A stretch of DNA of 64,000 bases from Glacieibacterium frigidum (GCF_007097155.1 NZ_VJWA01000001.1:1707501-1771500), one strand, 5' to 3'; shown: positions 1-9,269, counted from the stretch's first letter. Made by a program: numbers and translations. The notes: generated by a model from the letters alone, not told the origin.

Positions 1-105
1 CAACGGCAGCAGCGTGATCATGCCGTAGAAGGAGAAGCGGTCGAAGGCTTCGGTCGCGACGATGGTGCGCAGCGCGCGCGGCTGCGCGGTCGTCTCGACG
101 GTCAC
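1..105 (-). CDS. POT/PTR-type transporter, N-terminal fragment
   Basis: Only the first 35 codons are in the window; the gene runs off the left edge. Translation from a GTG start gives a short polar leader and then TEAFDRFSFYGM, which closely matches the E-x-x-E-R-F-(S/A)-Y-Y-G-M signature at the start of helix 1 in proton-coupled oligopeptide transporters (POT/PTR, major facilitator superfamily). The expected role is proton-driven import of di- and tripeptides across the inner membrane. An ATG at 119 is out of frame and hits a stop after five codons. Family assignment rests on this one motif. Confidence 0.6.
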   Translation of the reverse strand, partial: MTVETTAQPRALRTIVATEAFDRFSFYGMITLLPL

Positions 106-149
106 TCGCAGTCCCCCATGCCCCGTTCGCAGACTAGGGGCCGTGCCAC

Positions 150-488
150 CTAGCGCAAGGGCTCGTCCTGCACCGCCGCCTTCTTCCGCAAATCCCGCAC
201 CGCGCTGTACGCACCCGCCGCGATGAACGCCGCGAGGACCGCCCATACCCACCACGGAATGCCGCGCCCGGCGATGGCGAGATAGAGATACGCCGCGACG
301 AAGCTGATGCCGGTGCCGATGATCGGCAGCGTCGCCGGTCGCCCCGCGCGCAGGCGCCGCACCGTCCACGCGCTGAATAGCAGGAAGAATGGGATCGCCC
401 CGACGTAGATCGCGCCGAAGATCAGCGGGTCGACGCCGTATTGCGCGCCGAGGCCGAGGAACCAGGCCTTCGCCGCCTCCCAGCTCAC
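150..488 (-). CDS. small inner-membrane protein, unknown function
   Basis: Encodes 112 residues with about three hydrophobic segments (roughly residues 22-42, 52-70 and 76-93) and a charged C-terminus ending in a KK-rich tail. Its GTG start overlaps the stop of the upstream amidohydrolase gene by four bases (GTGA), so it is probably translated by coupling in the same operon (manA-like gene, amidohydrolase, this gene). I do not recognise the family. No catalytic motif is visible. Confidence 0.65.
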   Translation of the reverse strand: MSWEAAKAWFLGLGAQYGVDPLIFGAIYVGAIPFFLLFSAWTVRRLRAGRPATLPIIGTGISFVAAYLYLAIAGRGIPWWVWAVLAAFIAAGAYSAVRDLRKKAAVQDEPLR

Positions 489-1768
489 GGCTTGATGACC
501 TCGCCGCCCTTCATCACGAAGGCGATGGACTTGAGGACCGTCACGTCGCGCAACGGGTCGCCCGCGACCGCGACGATGTCGGCGGCCATCCCCGGCGCGA
601 TGCGGCCGACCTGATCCTTGATGCCGAGCAGTTCGGCGGCGCCTGTCGTCGCCGCGACGATCGCGGTGGCAGGTGTCATGCCGTGCTTGACCATCAATTC
701 GAACTCGTCGGCGTTGCGGCCGTGCTTCGACACGCCGGCGTCGGTGCCGAAAGCGATCTTCACCCCTGCCGGCACCGCCTTTTCAAGCGCTTGGCCGGTG
801 ATCGAGATGCGATACTTGACCTTCGCCAGCACCGCGGGCGGATAGGCATTGGGGTCGGCGGCAAGACGCTCCAGATAGCCGTTCACCGTCGACAGCGTCG
901 GCACGTACCATGCCCCGCCCGCCTTGAAGAGCTTCAGGCTGTCCGGGTCCATCAGTGTGCCGTGCTCGATCGAATCTGCCCCTGCTGCCAGCGCCGCGTT
1001 GACCCCGTCGGCGCCGTGCGCGTGCACCGCCATCTTCTTGCCGTAGAGGTGCGCGGTATCGACCAGCGCCTTGACCTCGTCGTCGAAGATCTGCCGACCC
1101 AGCCCGACGCCGATGCGGCTGTTGACGCCACCGGTCGTGGCGATCTTGATGACGTCGACGCCGCGCCGGATCTGCAGGCGCACCGCCCTCCGGCACGCAT
1201 CGACGCCGTCGCAGATATTCTCCTGTCCGATCGACGCGTGCAGGTCCTCAGCGACGCCCAACGTCGCGTCCATATGGCCCGAGGTGGTCGAGATCGAGCG
1301 GCCCGCGTCGAGGATGCGCGGCCCCTTCACCCAGCTTGCAGCGACGGCATCGCGCAGCGCCAGCACCGCGCCGCTGTCGTCGCCCAGGTTACGCACGGTG
1401 GTAAAGCCGGCCCGCAACGTCTTCATCCCGTTGACCTGCGCCCGGAACGCCTTGGTACCGGGCGAGTCCGACACGCCCTCGACCAGCGCCGCGACGCCGC
1501 CGGCATCGGAATCGAGATGGACGTGCGCATCGATCAGGCCCGGCAGCACGAAGCGGTCGCGCAGGTCGATGACGCTTGCCCCTGCCGGCGGTGGCGTGAA
1601 GCCGTCGGCGACCGAGACGATGCGGCCACCGCTGACCGTGATCGTCGAAGCCCCGCGCGCCGCCTTGCCGGGCTGGTCGAGCAGCTGGCCCGCGTGGATG
1701 ACGATGGTCGCCGGCGTCTGCGCCGCGACCGGAGCGGCGGCCAACAGCGCCGCCACCAGAATTCTCAT
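485..1768 (-). CDS. secreted amidohydrolase (imidazolonepropionase-like)
   Basis: A 427-residue metal-dependent amidohydrolase. It begins with a signal peptide ([17 protein letters not shown]). The metal-binding DAHVHLD motif comes at about residue 70, followed by HAHG, EHGTLMD and FGTDAGV, the usual order of the amidohydrolase superfamily (Xaa-Pro dipeptidase or imidazolonepropionase-related branch). It probably hydrolyses a cyclic amide or dipeptide in the periplasm; the substrate cannot be told from sequence. I chose the ATG at 1768 because it starts the signal peptide and overlaps the stop of the isomerase gene (ATGA), which implies translational coupling. An in-frame start nine codons upstream would spoil the signal peptide. 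Confidence 0.88.
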   Translation of the reverse strand: MRILVAALLAAAPVAAQTPATIVIHAGQLLDQPGKAARGASTITVSGGRIVSVADGFTPPPAGASVIDLRDRFVLPGLIDAHVHLDSDAGGVAALVEGVSDSPGTKAFRAQVNGMKTLRAGFTTVRNLGDDSGAVLALRDAVAASWVKGPRILDAGRSISTTSGHMDATLGVAEDLHASIGQENICDGVDACRRAVRLQIRRGVDVIKIATTGGVNSRIGVGLGRQIFDDEVKALVDTAHLYGKKMAVHAHGADGVNAALAAGADSIEHGTLMDPDSLKLFKAGGAWYVPTLSTVNGYLERLAADPNAYPPAVLAKVKYRISITGQALEKAVPAGVKIAFGTDAGVSKHGRNADEFELMVKHGMTPATAIVAATTGAAELLGIKDQVGRIAPGMAADIVAVAGDPLRDVTVLKSIAFVMKGGEVIKP

Positions 1769-2613
1769 GCCGCCTGTCTCCTTGCCGCCGCCCATAGCCC
1801 CGGCGCGATACCCGCCCCCGGATAGGCGAGCAGCACGTCGCCGTCGCCATCGAACTCGATATCGGTACCGGTCTCGGCCAGCCAGACCTCACCCGCGCGG
1901 CACGGGGCGCCGTCGATGCGGCCCGCGCCGCCGATGATCGCCAGCCAGGTCGCGCGTCCCGCGGGCGGGTTGAGCGTCGCCCGGCCATTCGTCGCGACGC
2001 GCTCGATGACGAAGCTCGGCCCCTCGACCAGCGACCGCCGGCCCTCGCCGAGCGAGCGGGAGACGTGCTGCCAGTGCCAGGGCCCGGGCTGCGCCGCCGC
2101 AACCCCGTCGCCGACATGCAGGCTGCGGTCGCGCCCATAGTCGAACAGCCGGTAGGTCAGGTCGAGGTTCTGCTGCACCTCGACGAGGGTAAGCCCCGCG
2201 CCGATCGCGTGGATCGTCCCGGCGGGCGAGAAGAACACGTCGCCGGCCTGCACCGGCCGCCAGTCGAGCAGCGCCTCGATCGATCCGTCGCACGCCGCCG
2301 CCGCCAGCTCATCGCGGCTGACGGCAGTGCGCAGCCCCAGCGCGATCGTCGCGCCCGGTTCGGCGGCGAGAATGATCCACGCCTCGTCCTTGCCGCGCGG
2401 CAGGCCCATCGCCTGCGCCGTCGCGTCGTCGGGGTGAACCTGCACCGACAGGCGCTCGGCGGTGAACAGCGTCTTGAGCAGCAGCGGCGCCTCGGCTCCG
2501 CCGTCGTAGATCAGTTCGCCGATCGCGGTGCCGCGCAGCGCGCTCCACGGCGCCAGGTCGCGACGCCCCCAGGGCTTTGCGACTGCTTTGGGGTTCAACT
2601 TCGTCGCAGCCAT
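1765..2613 (-). CDS. manA: class I mannose-6-phosphate isomerase
   Basis: A 282-residue type I phosphomannose isomerase, interconverting mannose 6-phosphate and fructose 6-phosphate in the cytoplasm (entry to GDP-mannose and exopolysaccharide precursors). Visible features are the N-terminal KPWGRRDL stretch, the metal-site motifs LSVQVHPDD and GKDEAW, and the FFSPAGTIHAIGAGLTLVEVQQ region with its zinc ligands. It is shorter than E. coli ManA (about 390 residues), as is common for the compact bacterial form. The ATG at 2613 gives an N-terminus matching the family. The gene is divergent from the extensin-like gene, with 79 bases between them, and leads a three-gene operon. Confidence 0.88.
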   Translation of the reverse strand: MAATKLNPKAVAKPWGRRDLAPWSALRGTAIGELIYDGGAEAPLLLKTLFTAERLSVQVHPDDATAQAMGLPRGKDEAWIILAAEPGATIALGLRTAVSRDELAAAACDGSIEALLDWRPVQAGDVFFSPAGTIHAIGAGLTLVEVQQNLDLTYRLFDYGRDRSLHVGDGVAAAQPGPWHWQHVSRSLGEGRRSLVEGPSFVIERVATNGRATLNPPAGRATWLAIIGGAGRIDGAPCRAGEVWLAETGTDIEFDGDGDVLLAYPGAGIAPGLWAAARRQAA

Positions 2614-2692
2614 CTCATATCCCGGCACCGGCACGCCCCCTGCGCCGTTACTGCCCCACAATCGCGCCTCGCGCACCCCCGGAGACCCAGAT

Positions 2693-3370
2693 TTGCGCGC
2701 GTTGCTGTTCCTGTCGCTGCTAGCCTTAGCCGTGTGGGGGCTTGTGCGCTACCTCGAGCGGACGCGGCCGCAGGACCTGCCCTGGACGCCGCTCGATCTC
2801 GCTGCACCGCTCGGGCGCGCCACGGCGTGGAAGCTGGCGAGCCTCGAGGGCGACCCGGCGTGGTGCCGCCGCCTGCTCACCCTCGACGGCGTGAAGTTCG
2901 AGGCGGTGCCCGACCGCACCACCGCGCCGGGCTGCGGCTGGCAGGGCGCGGTGAAGCTGACCGGTTCTGAATGGTCGCCGCGCGGACCGGTACTGACCTG
3001 CCCGATGGCGGCCGCGGTCACCGTCTGGCAGCGCCATGTCGTTCGCCCGGCGGCGCGCAAGCATCTCGCGAGCAATCTGACGCGCATCGACCATTATGGC
3101 ACCTATAGCTGCCGCACCGTTGCCGGCAGCGCGCGGCAGAGCCAGCACGCGACGTCGAACGCCATCGACATCGCCGCGATCCGCACCGTTCGCGGCGAGC
3201 CCATCAGCGTGCTGCGTGACTGGAACGGCACGCCCGAGCGCGCCGCCTTCCTTCGCGACATCCACGACGGTGCGTGCCGGGTCTTCGGCACCGTGCTCGG
3301 CCCCGACTACAACCGCGCGCACCGCGACCATCTCCACTTCGACCTGGCGAACTGGAATTTCTGCCGCTGA
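2693..3370 (+). CDS. extensin-like C-terminal domain protein
   Basis: 225 residues, read from a TTG start preceded by a GGAG site. An N-terminal hydrophobic helix ([18 protein letters not shown]) acts as signal or membrane anchor. The rest matches the extensin-like C-terminus family of alphaproteobacteria: the conserved core [19 protein letters not shown] and the metal-type H-x-x-H-x-H ending [11 protein letters not shown]. These resemble peptidase M15-like zinc residues, so a cell-wall role in the periplasm is plausible but unproven. No upstream ATG is convincing, because earlier codons lie inside the opposite isomerase promoter region. Confidence 0.82.
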   Translation: MRALLFLSLLALAVWGLVRYLERTRPQDLPWTPLDLAAPLGRATAWKLASLEGDPAWCRRLLTLDGVKFEAVPDRTTAPGCGWQGAVKLTGSEWSPRGPVLTCPMAAAVTVWQRHVVRPAARKHLASNLTRIDHYGTYSCRTVAGSARQSQHATSNAIDIAAIRTVRGEPISVLRDWNGTPERAAFLRDIHDGACRVFGTVLGPDYNRAHRDHLHFDLANWNFCR

Positions 3371-3372
3371 GC

Positions 3373-3630
3373 CTATTCGCCGTCGAGTGGCGGCGGTTCG
3401 GCATTCTCGTTGTACCCGCTCGACGGCGCCGGCTCCATGCCGCGCCCCGGCTGGGTGTTCGACGGCGGATCGCTGGTCGGGAAGGTCTCGTCGAGTTCGA
3501 CGTCGAGCTTGGCGTCGGCATCGGCCGGATCGCGCTTCAGCCCGGCATGGCTCTCGGCGTCGATGGCGTCGCGATGCTCGGGCACCGGCGGCGTGGCCGG
3601 GTTGGCGAGCGGGCGGTCGGTATCGGTCAT
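3373..3630 (-). CDS. small acidic disordered protein
   Basis: 85 residues, rich in Asp, Glu and Pro, with no hydrophobic segment. It contains [12 protein letters not shown], a motif I recognise from short uncharacterised sphingomonad proteins. The start is well supported by an AGGGGAGA ribosome site seven bases upstream of the ATG. The protein is probably cytoplasmic and unstructured. It ends two bases from the stop of the convergent extensin-like gene. Function unknown. Confidence 0.7.
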   Translation of the reverse strand: MTDTDRPLANPATPPVPEHRDAIDAESHAGLKRDPADADAKLDVELDETFPTSDPPSNTQPGRGMEPAPSSGYNENAEPPPLDGE

Positions 3631-3658
3631 GTCATTCTCCCCTGGTCGTTGCGCCTCC

Positions 3659-3684
3659 TACGCGCCACCGGGGTCGCACGTTCC
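3659..3684 (-). promoter_or_regulatory. possible EcfG-type promoter of the acidic protein gene
   Basis: On the minus strand GGAAC is followed by 17 bases and CGTA, ending 28 bases before the ATG at 3630. The general-stress sigma factor EcfG of alphaproteobacteria uses GGAAC-N16/17-CGTT. The last base differs from consensus and the spacer is at the long end, so this is weak. Confidence 0.3.
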
Positions 3685-3751
3685 CGCAGTCGGTTGTCCG
3701 CAGCCCCCCGCGCCCCTATCTTACCCACTCGCCGCGCCTCCCTTGCGCGCC

Positions 3752-3766
3752 GAACAAATCTGGAAC
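3752..3766 (+). promoter_or_regulatory. LexA (SOS) box upstream of uvrA
   Basis: The sequence GAACAAATCTGGAAC is an exact GAAC-N7-GAAC direct repeat, the LexA operator of alphaproteobacteria. It sits 11 bases before the uvrA ATG, where bound LexA would block transcription or early elongation. This predicts DNA-damage induction of uvrA. Confidence 0.85.
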
Positions 3767-3777
3767 AAACTCCCCTC

Positions 3778-6699
3778 ATGCTGACCCACATCAAGGTGCG
3801 CGGCGCGCGCGAGCACAATCTGAAGAACGTCGATGTCGACCTGCCGCGCGACAGCCTGGTGGTCATCACGGGGCTCAGCGGGTCGGGCAAGTCGTCCCTC
3901 GCCTTCGACACAATCTATGCCGAGGGGCAGCGCCGCTACGTCGAGTCGCTGTCGGCGTACGCGCGGCAGTTCCTCGAACTGATGTCGAAGCCCGACGTCG
4001 ATCACATCGACGGCCTGAGCCCGGCGATCAGCATCGAGCAGAAGACGACGAGCAAGAACCCGCGCTCGACCGTCGCGACGGTCACCGAGATCTACGATTA
4101 CATGCGGCTGCTGTGGGCGCGCGTCGGCGTGCCCTATTCGCCCGCGACCGGCCTGCCGATCACCGCGCAGCAGGTCAGCCAGATGGTCGACCGCGTCCTC
4201 GCGATCCCCGAGGGTACGCGGCTGCTGCTGCTCGCCCCCATCGTCCGCGGCCGCAAGGGCGAGTACCGCAAGGAACTCGCGCAGCTGCAGAAGGACGGCT
4301 ACCAGCGCGTCAAGATCGACGGCACTTTGTACGACATCGACGACGCTCCGGCGCTCGACAAGAAGTACAAGCACGACATCGACGTGGTGGTCGACCGTAT
4401 CGTCGTCCGCCCCGACGCCGGCGCGCGGCTGGCGGAAAGCTTCGAGGCGGCGCTCAAGCTTGCCGACGGCCTCGCCATTGTCGAATACGCCGACCCGCCG
4501 CTCACCCCCGACGGCGAGCATGTCGCCGACGCGACGCCTGAACGCATCACCTTCAGCGAGAAATTCGCCTGCCCCGTCTCGGGCTTCACCATCGCCGAGA
4601 TCGAGCCCCGCCTGTTCAGCTTCAACGCCCCCCAGGGCGCCTGCCCGGCGTGCGACGGCCTCGGCGAGAAACTCTACTTCGACCCCGCCCTCATCGTCCC
4701 CAACGAGGCGCTGACCATCGCGCAGGGCGCCGTCATGCCCTGGGCCAAGTCGCAGCCCCCCTCCCCCTATTACATGCAGGTCCTCGCCTCGGTCGCGCGC
4801 GCCTACGACTTCACGCTCAAGACCAAGTGGAACGAGCTGACCCCCGCGCAGCAGGCCGCCGTCCTCACCGGCACCGGCAGCCGCGCGATCGCGCTGCGGT
4901 TCGAGGACGGCCGCAAGTCGTACGAGGTCACGAAGCCGTTCGAAGGCGTCATCGCCAACCTCGACAAGCGTTTCCGCGCCACCGAGAGCGCGTGGATGCG
5001 CGAGGAGCTGTCGCGCTACCAGTCGTCGGCCCCGTGCGAGGTCTGTCTCGGCGCGCGCCTCAAGCCCGAGGCGCTGAGCGTCAAGATCGCCGGCGAGTCC
5101 ATCGCCGACGCCGTGCGCCGCCCGGTCAGCCAGGCCTATGCCTGGGCCACCGGCCTTGCCGAGAAACTATCGACCAAGGAGCGCCAGATCGGCGAGCGCA
5201 TCCTGAAGGAGATCGTCGAGCGCCTCGGCTTCCTCAACAACGTCGGCCTCGAATACCTGTCCCTCGACCGCAAGTCGGGCACGCTGTCGGGCGGCGAGAG
5301 CCAGCGCATCCGCCTCGCGTCGCAGATCGGCAGCGGGCTTTCGGGGGTCCTCTACGTCCTCGACGAGCCCAGCATCGGGCTCCACCAGCGCGACAACGAC
5401 CGCCTCCTCGTAACCCTCAAGCGCCTGCGCGACCTCGGCAACACCGTTCTGGTCGTCGAGCATGACGAGGACGCGATCCGTACCGCCGATTACATCGTCG
5501 ATATGGGCCCGGGCGCTGGCGTCCACGGCGGCGCGGTCGTCGCGCGCGGCACCCTCGACGACATCCTGAACACCGAAGGCAGCATCACCGCCGACTATCT
5601 GAGCGGCCGCCGCAGCGTCCCCGTGCCCGCCAAGCGCCGCAAGGGCAGCGGCAAGAAGCTGACCGTGAAGGGCGCGCGCTCGAACAACCTGCAGAACGTC
5701 AGCGCGTCGATCCCGCTCGGCACCTTTACCTGCATCACCGGCGTCTCCGGCTCGGGCAAGTCGACTTTCACCATCGACACGCTCTACGCCTCCGCCGCGC
5801 GCACCCTCAACGGCGCGCGCATCCTGGCGGGCGCGCACGACGAGGTCACGGGGCTCCAGCATCTCGACAAGGTCATCGACATCGACCAGTCGCCGATCGG
5901 CCGCACCCCGCGCTCCAACCCCGCGACCTACACCGGCGCCTTCACCAACATCCGCGACTGGTTCGCCGGCCTGCCCGAGTCCCTCGCGCGCGGCTACAAG
6001 CCCGGCCGCTTCAGCTTCAACGTCAAGGGCGGCCGCTGCGAGGCGTGCACCGGCGACGGGCTGATCAAGATCGAGATGCACTTCCTCCCCGACGTCTATG
6101 TCGAGTGCGACGTCTGCCACGGCCACCGCTACAACCGCGAGACGCTGGAGGTGAAGTTCAAGGGCCGCAGCATCGCCGACGTCCTCGACATGACCGTCGA
6201 GGATGGCGTCGAGTTCTTCAAGGCGGTGCCGCCGATCCGCGACAAGCTCGCGATGCTGCTCGAGGTCGGCCTCGGCTACGTCAAGATCGGCCAGCAGGCG
6301 ACCACCCTGTCGGGCGGCGAGGCGCAGCGCGTCAAACTGGCCAAGGAACTCAGCCGCCGCGCCACCGGCAGCACGCTCTACATCCTCGACGAACCCACCA
6401 CCGGCCTGCACTTCGAGGACGTCCGCAAGCTGCTCGAGGTCCTCCACGCCCTCGTCGACCAGGGCAACACCGTCGTCGTCATCGAGCACAACCTGGAGGT
6501 CATCAAGACCGCCGACTGGGTCATCGACCTCGGCCCCGACGGCGGCGACAAGGGCGGGCAGATCGTGGCGACAGGCACCCCCGAGGACATTGCCGCGACA
6601 CCCGCAAGCCACACCGGCGGCTACCTCAAGCCGCTGCTGGCAGCGGCGCCGGTTGCCGCCGCCCCGGCGAAGGCCCCCCGCAAGCGAGTGGCTGCCTAA
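3778..6699 (+). CDS. uvrA: excinuclease ABC subunit A
   Basis: 973 residues, full length for UvrA, the damage-recognition ATPase of nucleotide excision repair. Two ABC modules are clear. The first has Walker [10 protein letters not shown] at 32-40 and signature LSGGESQ near 503 with [11 protein letters not shown]. The second has Walker [10 protein letters not shown] near 655 and LSGGEAQ near 845 with [11 protein letters not shown]. Zinc-type cysteine pairs appear as [16 protein letters not shown] and CDVC. The open frame extends far upstream, but the ATG at 3778 starts exactly at the family N-terminus ([17 protein letters not shown]). A LexA box lies directly upstream. The Ala/Pro/Lys-rich tail after residue 950 is not conserved. 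Confidence 0.97.
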   Translation: MLTHIKVRGAREHNLKNVDVDLPRDSLVVITGLSGSGKSSLAFDTIYAEGQRRYVESLSAYARQFLELMSKPDVDHIDGLSPAISIEQKTTSKNPRSTVATVTEIYDYMRLLWARVGVPYSPATGLPITAQQVSQMVDRVLAIPEGTRLLLLAPIVRGRKGEYRKELAQLQKDGYQRVKIDGTLYDIDDAPALDKKYKHDIDVVVDRIVVRPDAGARLAESFEAALKLADGLAIVEYADPPLTPDGEHVADATPERITFSEKFACPVSGFTIAEIEPRLFSFNAPQGACPACDGLGEKLYFDPALIVPNEALTIAQGAVMPWAKSQPPSPYYMQVLASVARAYDFTLKTKWNELTPAQQAAVLTGTGSRAIALRFEDGRKSYEVTKPFEGVIANLDKRFRATESAWMREELSRYQSSAPCEVCLGARLKPEALSVKIAGESIADAVRRPVSQAYAWATGLAEKLSTKERQIGERILKEIVERLGFLNNVGLEYLSLDRKSGTLSGGESQRIRLASQIGSGLSGVLYVLDEPSIGLHQRDNDRLLVTLKRLRDLGNTVLVVEHDEDAIRTADYIVDMGPGAGVHGGAVVARGTLDDILNTEGSITADYLSGRRSVPVPAKRRKGSGKKLTVKGARSNNLQNVSASIPLGTFTCITGVSGSGKSTFTIDTLYASAARTLNGARILAGAHDEVTGLQHLDKVIDIDQSPIGRTPRSNPATYTGAFTNIRDWFAGLPESLARGYKPGRFSFNVKGGRCEACTGDGLIKIEMHFLPDVYVECDVCHGHRYNRETLEVKFKGRSIADVLDMTVEDGVEFFKAVPPIRDKLAMLLEVGLGYVKIGQQATTLSGGEAQRVKLAKELSRRATGSTLYILDEPTTGLHFEDVRKLLEVLHALVDQGNTVVVIEHNLEVIKTADWVIDLGPDGGDKGGQIVATGTPEDIAATPASHTGGYLKPLLAAAPVAAAPAKAPRKRVAA

Positions 6700-6850
6700 C
6701 CCCCTCCCCTGCGGAGAGGAACGCGGAGAGACGCCGCTCAGCCACCCCCTCCCCGCCGGGAAAGGGCGCGGAGAGACGGCGCGAAGCCACCCCCTCCCCG
6801 CCGGGGAGGGGCGCGGAGAGACGGCGCGCAGCGCCGGCCCCGGGGGTGGG
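6700..6850. repeat. three tandem copies of a palindromic GC-rich repeat
   Basis: Directly after the uvrA stop codon a unit of about 47 bases occurs three times. Each unit starts CCCCCTCCCC, passes through a GC palindrome into GCGGAGAGACGGCGC, and the last copy continues to CCGGCCCCGGGGGTGGG. A fourth, solitary copy of the same family lies at 29846-29898 at the end of trxB. The palindromes may also terminate uvrA transcription. Confidence 0.85.
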
Positions 6851-6872
6851 AAGTCACCCCCAAGCGAAACCT

Positions 6873-7115
6873 TCAGACCTTAGCGGCCAACCCCCCCGGC
6901 ATCGTATCCGCCATCGATACATCGTCCGGGATCAACCCCTGATCCGCGATCCCCGCCGCGAGCGACCCCGAATCGTCGCTCCCATCGACCCGATGCGCCA
7001 GCCCACCCCCAGGCCCCTTCGGGTTACCCGCGCGCCGAGAAGCCCACGCCCCCGCCGCAAACCCCGCCGCCGCCGCCAGCACCAGCCCCGGAACACCACT
7101 CGCCCTGCCCGTCAT
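6873..7115 (-). CDS. small hypothetical protein with N-terminal hydrophobic segment
   Basis: 80 residues read from the ATG at 7115, chosen because a GGAGGTG ribosome site lies just upstream. An in-frame start five codons earlier would overlap that site. Residues 5-25 (about [18 protein letters not shown]) form one membrane segment or signal anchor. The remainder is polar and ends [10 protein letters not shown] do not recognise the family. It borders the AT-richer methyltransferase island. Confidence 0.55.
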   Translation of the reverse strand: MTGRASGVPGLVLAAAAGFAAGAWASRRAGNPKGPGGGLAHRVDGSDDSGSLAAGIADQGLIPDDVSMADTMPGGLAAKV

Positions 7116-7221
7116 CGCACGCACCTCCACTGCCCGCGCCGGAGGTGGCGCAGGGTCGGGGGAGTACGGGCGAGGGGGATGGTTGGGTCCCTCTGGCAGC
7201 CGCTCTTCGAGTGAGGGCTAG

Positions 7222-8166
7222 CTATTCAGCTGCCTCAAGGTATTGGACAGCCTTCCCTGCAAAGAACATTCTAATTCTTTGACCAAGCCATTCGGCAACC
7301 TGCGGCGTCACGGAATTGCCAACGGCATGATAGCGCAAACTATCTGCATCTTCTCGACCAACCACAGGCGCCTCTGTCCATCCTTCAGGAAATCCCTGAA
7401 CTCTCTCTACTTCCACAGGAGTGAAACGCCGAACCCTACCTTTAGGATACCAAACATAATTTCGGCTCCAATCGGTCCCAGTGTGTCGGGCCGACTCTGC
7501 ATAGATGCAGTGGGCCCGGCTCTTTACGAGAGGCCCTTCGACAAAATCTCCAACGATTGTTTGAAAGAGGCTGGAAGATTTCTTCCCATTCTTGCCACTC
7601 GACGCAGTATCCCCACTGCGGCATTCGGGCTCAAAAAGTATTTGTCCGGCACCGGCCCCGTCTCGATGCACGGCAACAATATAGACTCGCTTGCGCGACT
7701 GGGGAACTCCGAAGTGTTGGCTGTTGAGCACGCGCCACGCCACACCATACCCGAGCTCATCCAGCGTCTTGAGTACGATGGCGAAGTCTCGTCCTCGGTG
7801 GCTAGTGAGAAGACCGTGGACGTTTTCGAGGACGACAATTCTTGGAGAGCGCCATCGAACGAGGTTGGCGAATTCGTGGAAGAGACCGGATTGAGAGCCT
7901 CTAAGTCCCGCTCGCGGCCCCATTCGAGCAAGGGATAGATCCTGGCATGGGAATCCTGCTGTCCAAATTTCTGAGTCGGGAATGATGTTGGGGTCGACAT
8001 CTTGGACATCCTCAAAGGTAGGCACGTCAGGCCAATGTCGGTTCAGCACGCGCCGGCAAAAAGCCTTTTTTTCACATAGAAATACGGTCTCGATACCCGC
8101 CCGCTCAAACCCGAGGTCAAACCCTCCGACCCCGGAAAAAAAGGAGGAATGCAGTAGCGGCCGCAT
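7222..8166 (-). CDS. DNA (cytosine-5) methyltransferase
   Basis: 314 residues with the full ordered motif set of C5 methyltransferases. Motif I is FSGVGGFDLGFERAG, motif IV GFPCQDLS has the catalytic Cys near 74, motif VI is ENVHG near 114, motif VIII is QSRKRVYIVA near 156, then a target-recognition stretch of about 70-80 residues, motif IX (TPVEVERVQGFPEGWT) and motif X (YHAVGNSVTPQVAEWLG). It transfers a methyl group from S-adenosylmethionine to cytosine C5 in a specific DNA site. The ATG at 8166 is favoured by an AAGGGGCGG site; an ATG at 8202 is possible. The gene is visibly less GC-rich than its neighbours and divergent from an HNH nuclease, so it is probably the modification half of a transferred type II system. 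Confidence 0.92.
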   Translation of the reverse strand: MRPLLHSSFFSGVGGFDLGFERAGIETVFLCEKKAFCRRVLNRHWPDVPTFEDVQDVDPNIIPDSEIWTAGFPCQDLSLARMGPRAGLRGSQSGLFHEFANLVRWRSPRIVVLENVHGLLTSHRGRDFAIVLKTLDELGYGVAWRVLNSQHFGVPQSRKRVYIVAVHRDGAGAGQILFEPECRSGDTASSGKNGKKSSSLFQTIVGDFVEGPLVKSRAHCIYAESARHTGTDWSRNYVWYPKGRVRRFTPVEVERVQGFPEGWTEAPVVGREDADSLRYHAVGNSVTPQVAEWLGQRIRMFFAGKAVQYLEAAE

Positions 8167-8273
8167 CGAGATATCCGCCCCTTGCCGGAAACCGTGTAGC
8201 ATAGCTATGAACGTCCCAGTGCCAAGTGTGTCAAGCGTTGTGGCACAAGATGTGGGGGGCGCAGGGAGGCGGA

Positions 8274-9260
8274 TTGGTCCATTTTGATATCCGTTGGCGC
8301 CCGAGTGGTGGGCGTGGTGAGTATGAGCATGTGCCTGGGGACGTGGCGCTAGCACGGCGCCTGCTCATTGACCCTATCGTGATAAGCGGTTCGCTTGTCA
8401 CTACCGATGTGCGGGGTCGGATCAAGGATGGCAAGCCACGGCTCCGGCGCGAAAATCCGAATGATCGTAGTCTTTTAAATGTACACACGTTGGTAGCTGC
8501 GCTAGCGCTACTGCCAAATCCGATAAGAGAGGATAAGTATCTCCTGAGCCTGCCACTGCAGGATGGTGCTTACGTGATCAGCTCGGTGAAATTCCAAAGC
8601 GAGTTGGTCGGTATTGGTGAAATCAAATGCCGCCCGCTTTTACTTCAAGTACTTCACGACGTAAACACAATTGATGTTGAAAGCAGACTTCGGCGCATCG
8701 GCGAGTTCATCTCAAGAAATGATTTATCAGGTGAGGTTCTATCGCTTGTAGCGCGCTATAAGAAGATTATCCAATCCGGCGTTGCAGTCATAGATTTACG
8801 CTTGGTGGCTGACGAACTTATAGCCTGGCTTGCCAAAAATCCTGAAATCCGCAATTCCATTGATCAGCCTAGTTCCATAATAGAATCCAATGCGATAAAG
8901 CCGCTAGATTCTCACATTGAATTGCAGATTTTGTCGGCGGACGAAACCAATCGGAGATTGGTTTCCCATTTCAAGATCGATCGTGATCCAAATATTCGAA
9001 AGGCAAAAATCGCGGGCTTCGTAGCGGACCACGGTAAAGTGTTCTGCGAGAATTGTGAGTTTGATTTTGAGAAAAAGTATGGTGTTCGTGGCAAAGGTTA
9101 TATTGAGGTTCACCACCTCGAACCTTTAGCAAAAATCCTCCCTAACACGCTCACATATTTGTCAGACCTAATGCTGCTTTGCGCGAACTGTCATCGCATT
9201 GTGCATCGAACGAAAACGCCAATCTCGAAAACTGACTTGCAACTGATCACCGTTCCTTAA
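8274..9260 (+). CDS. HNH endonuclease, probable restriction enzyme
   Basis: About 328 residues. The C-terminal HNH nuclease domain spans roughly bases 9040-9220. It has a CENC pair, GYIEVHHLEPL with the double His, then DLMLLCANCHRIVHR supplying the second zinc pair, Asn and final His. The N-terminal two-thirds is not recognisable and may hold DNA-recognition functions. The low GC and the divergent C5 methyltransferase suggest the cleavage half of a type II restriction-modification system. The start is uncertain: TTG at 8274 has a GGGAGG site; ATG at 8250 and GTG at 8226 are in frame without one. The stop lies nine bases before the SRAP gene. Confidence 0.8.
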   Translation: MVHFDIRWRPSGGRGEYEHVPGDVALARRLLIDPIVISGSLVTTDVRGRIKDGKPRLRRENPNDRSLLNVHTLVAALALLPNPIREDKYLLSLPLQDGAYVISSVKFQSELVGIGEIKCRPLLLQVLHDVNTIDVESRLRRIGEFISRNDLSGEVLSLVARYKKIIQSGVAVIDLRLVADELIAWLAKNPEIRNSIDQPSSIIESNAIKPLDSHIELQILSADETNRRLVSHFKIDRDPNIRKAKIAGFVADHGKVFCENCEFDFEKKYGVRGKGYIEVHHLEPLAKILPNTLTYLSDLMLLCANCHRIVHRTKTPISKTDLQLITVP

Positions 9261-9269
9261 GGGCGCGCC

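Noticed and set aside
389-1825. Long open frame of 478 codons antisense to the amidohydrolase gene
   Set aside because: It is Arg/His-rich and low in hydrophobic structure, typical of the shadow frame of a GC-rich gene, and the opposite strand holds a clear enzyme with signal peptide and metal motifs.
3274-3777. Upstream extension of the uvrA frame
   Set aside because: It would overlap the extensin-like gene and the LexA box, and the UvrA family N-terminus begins exactly at the ATG at 3778.
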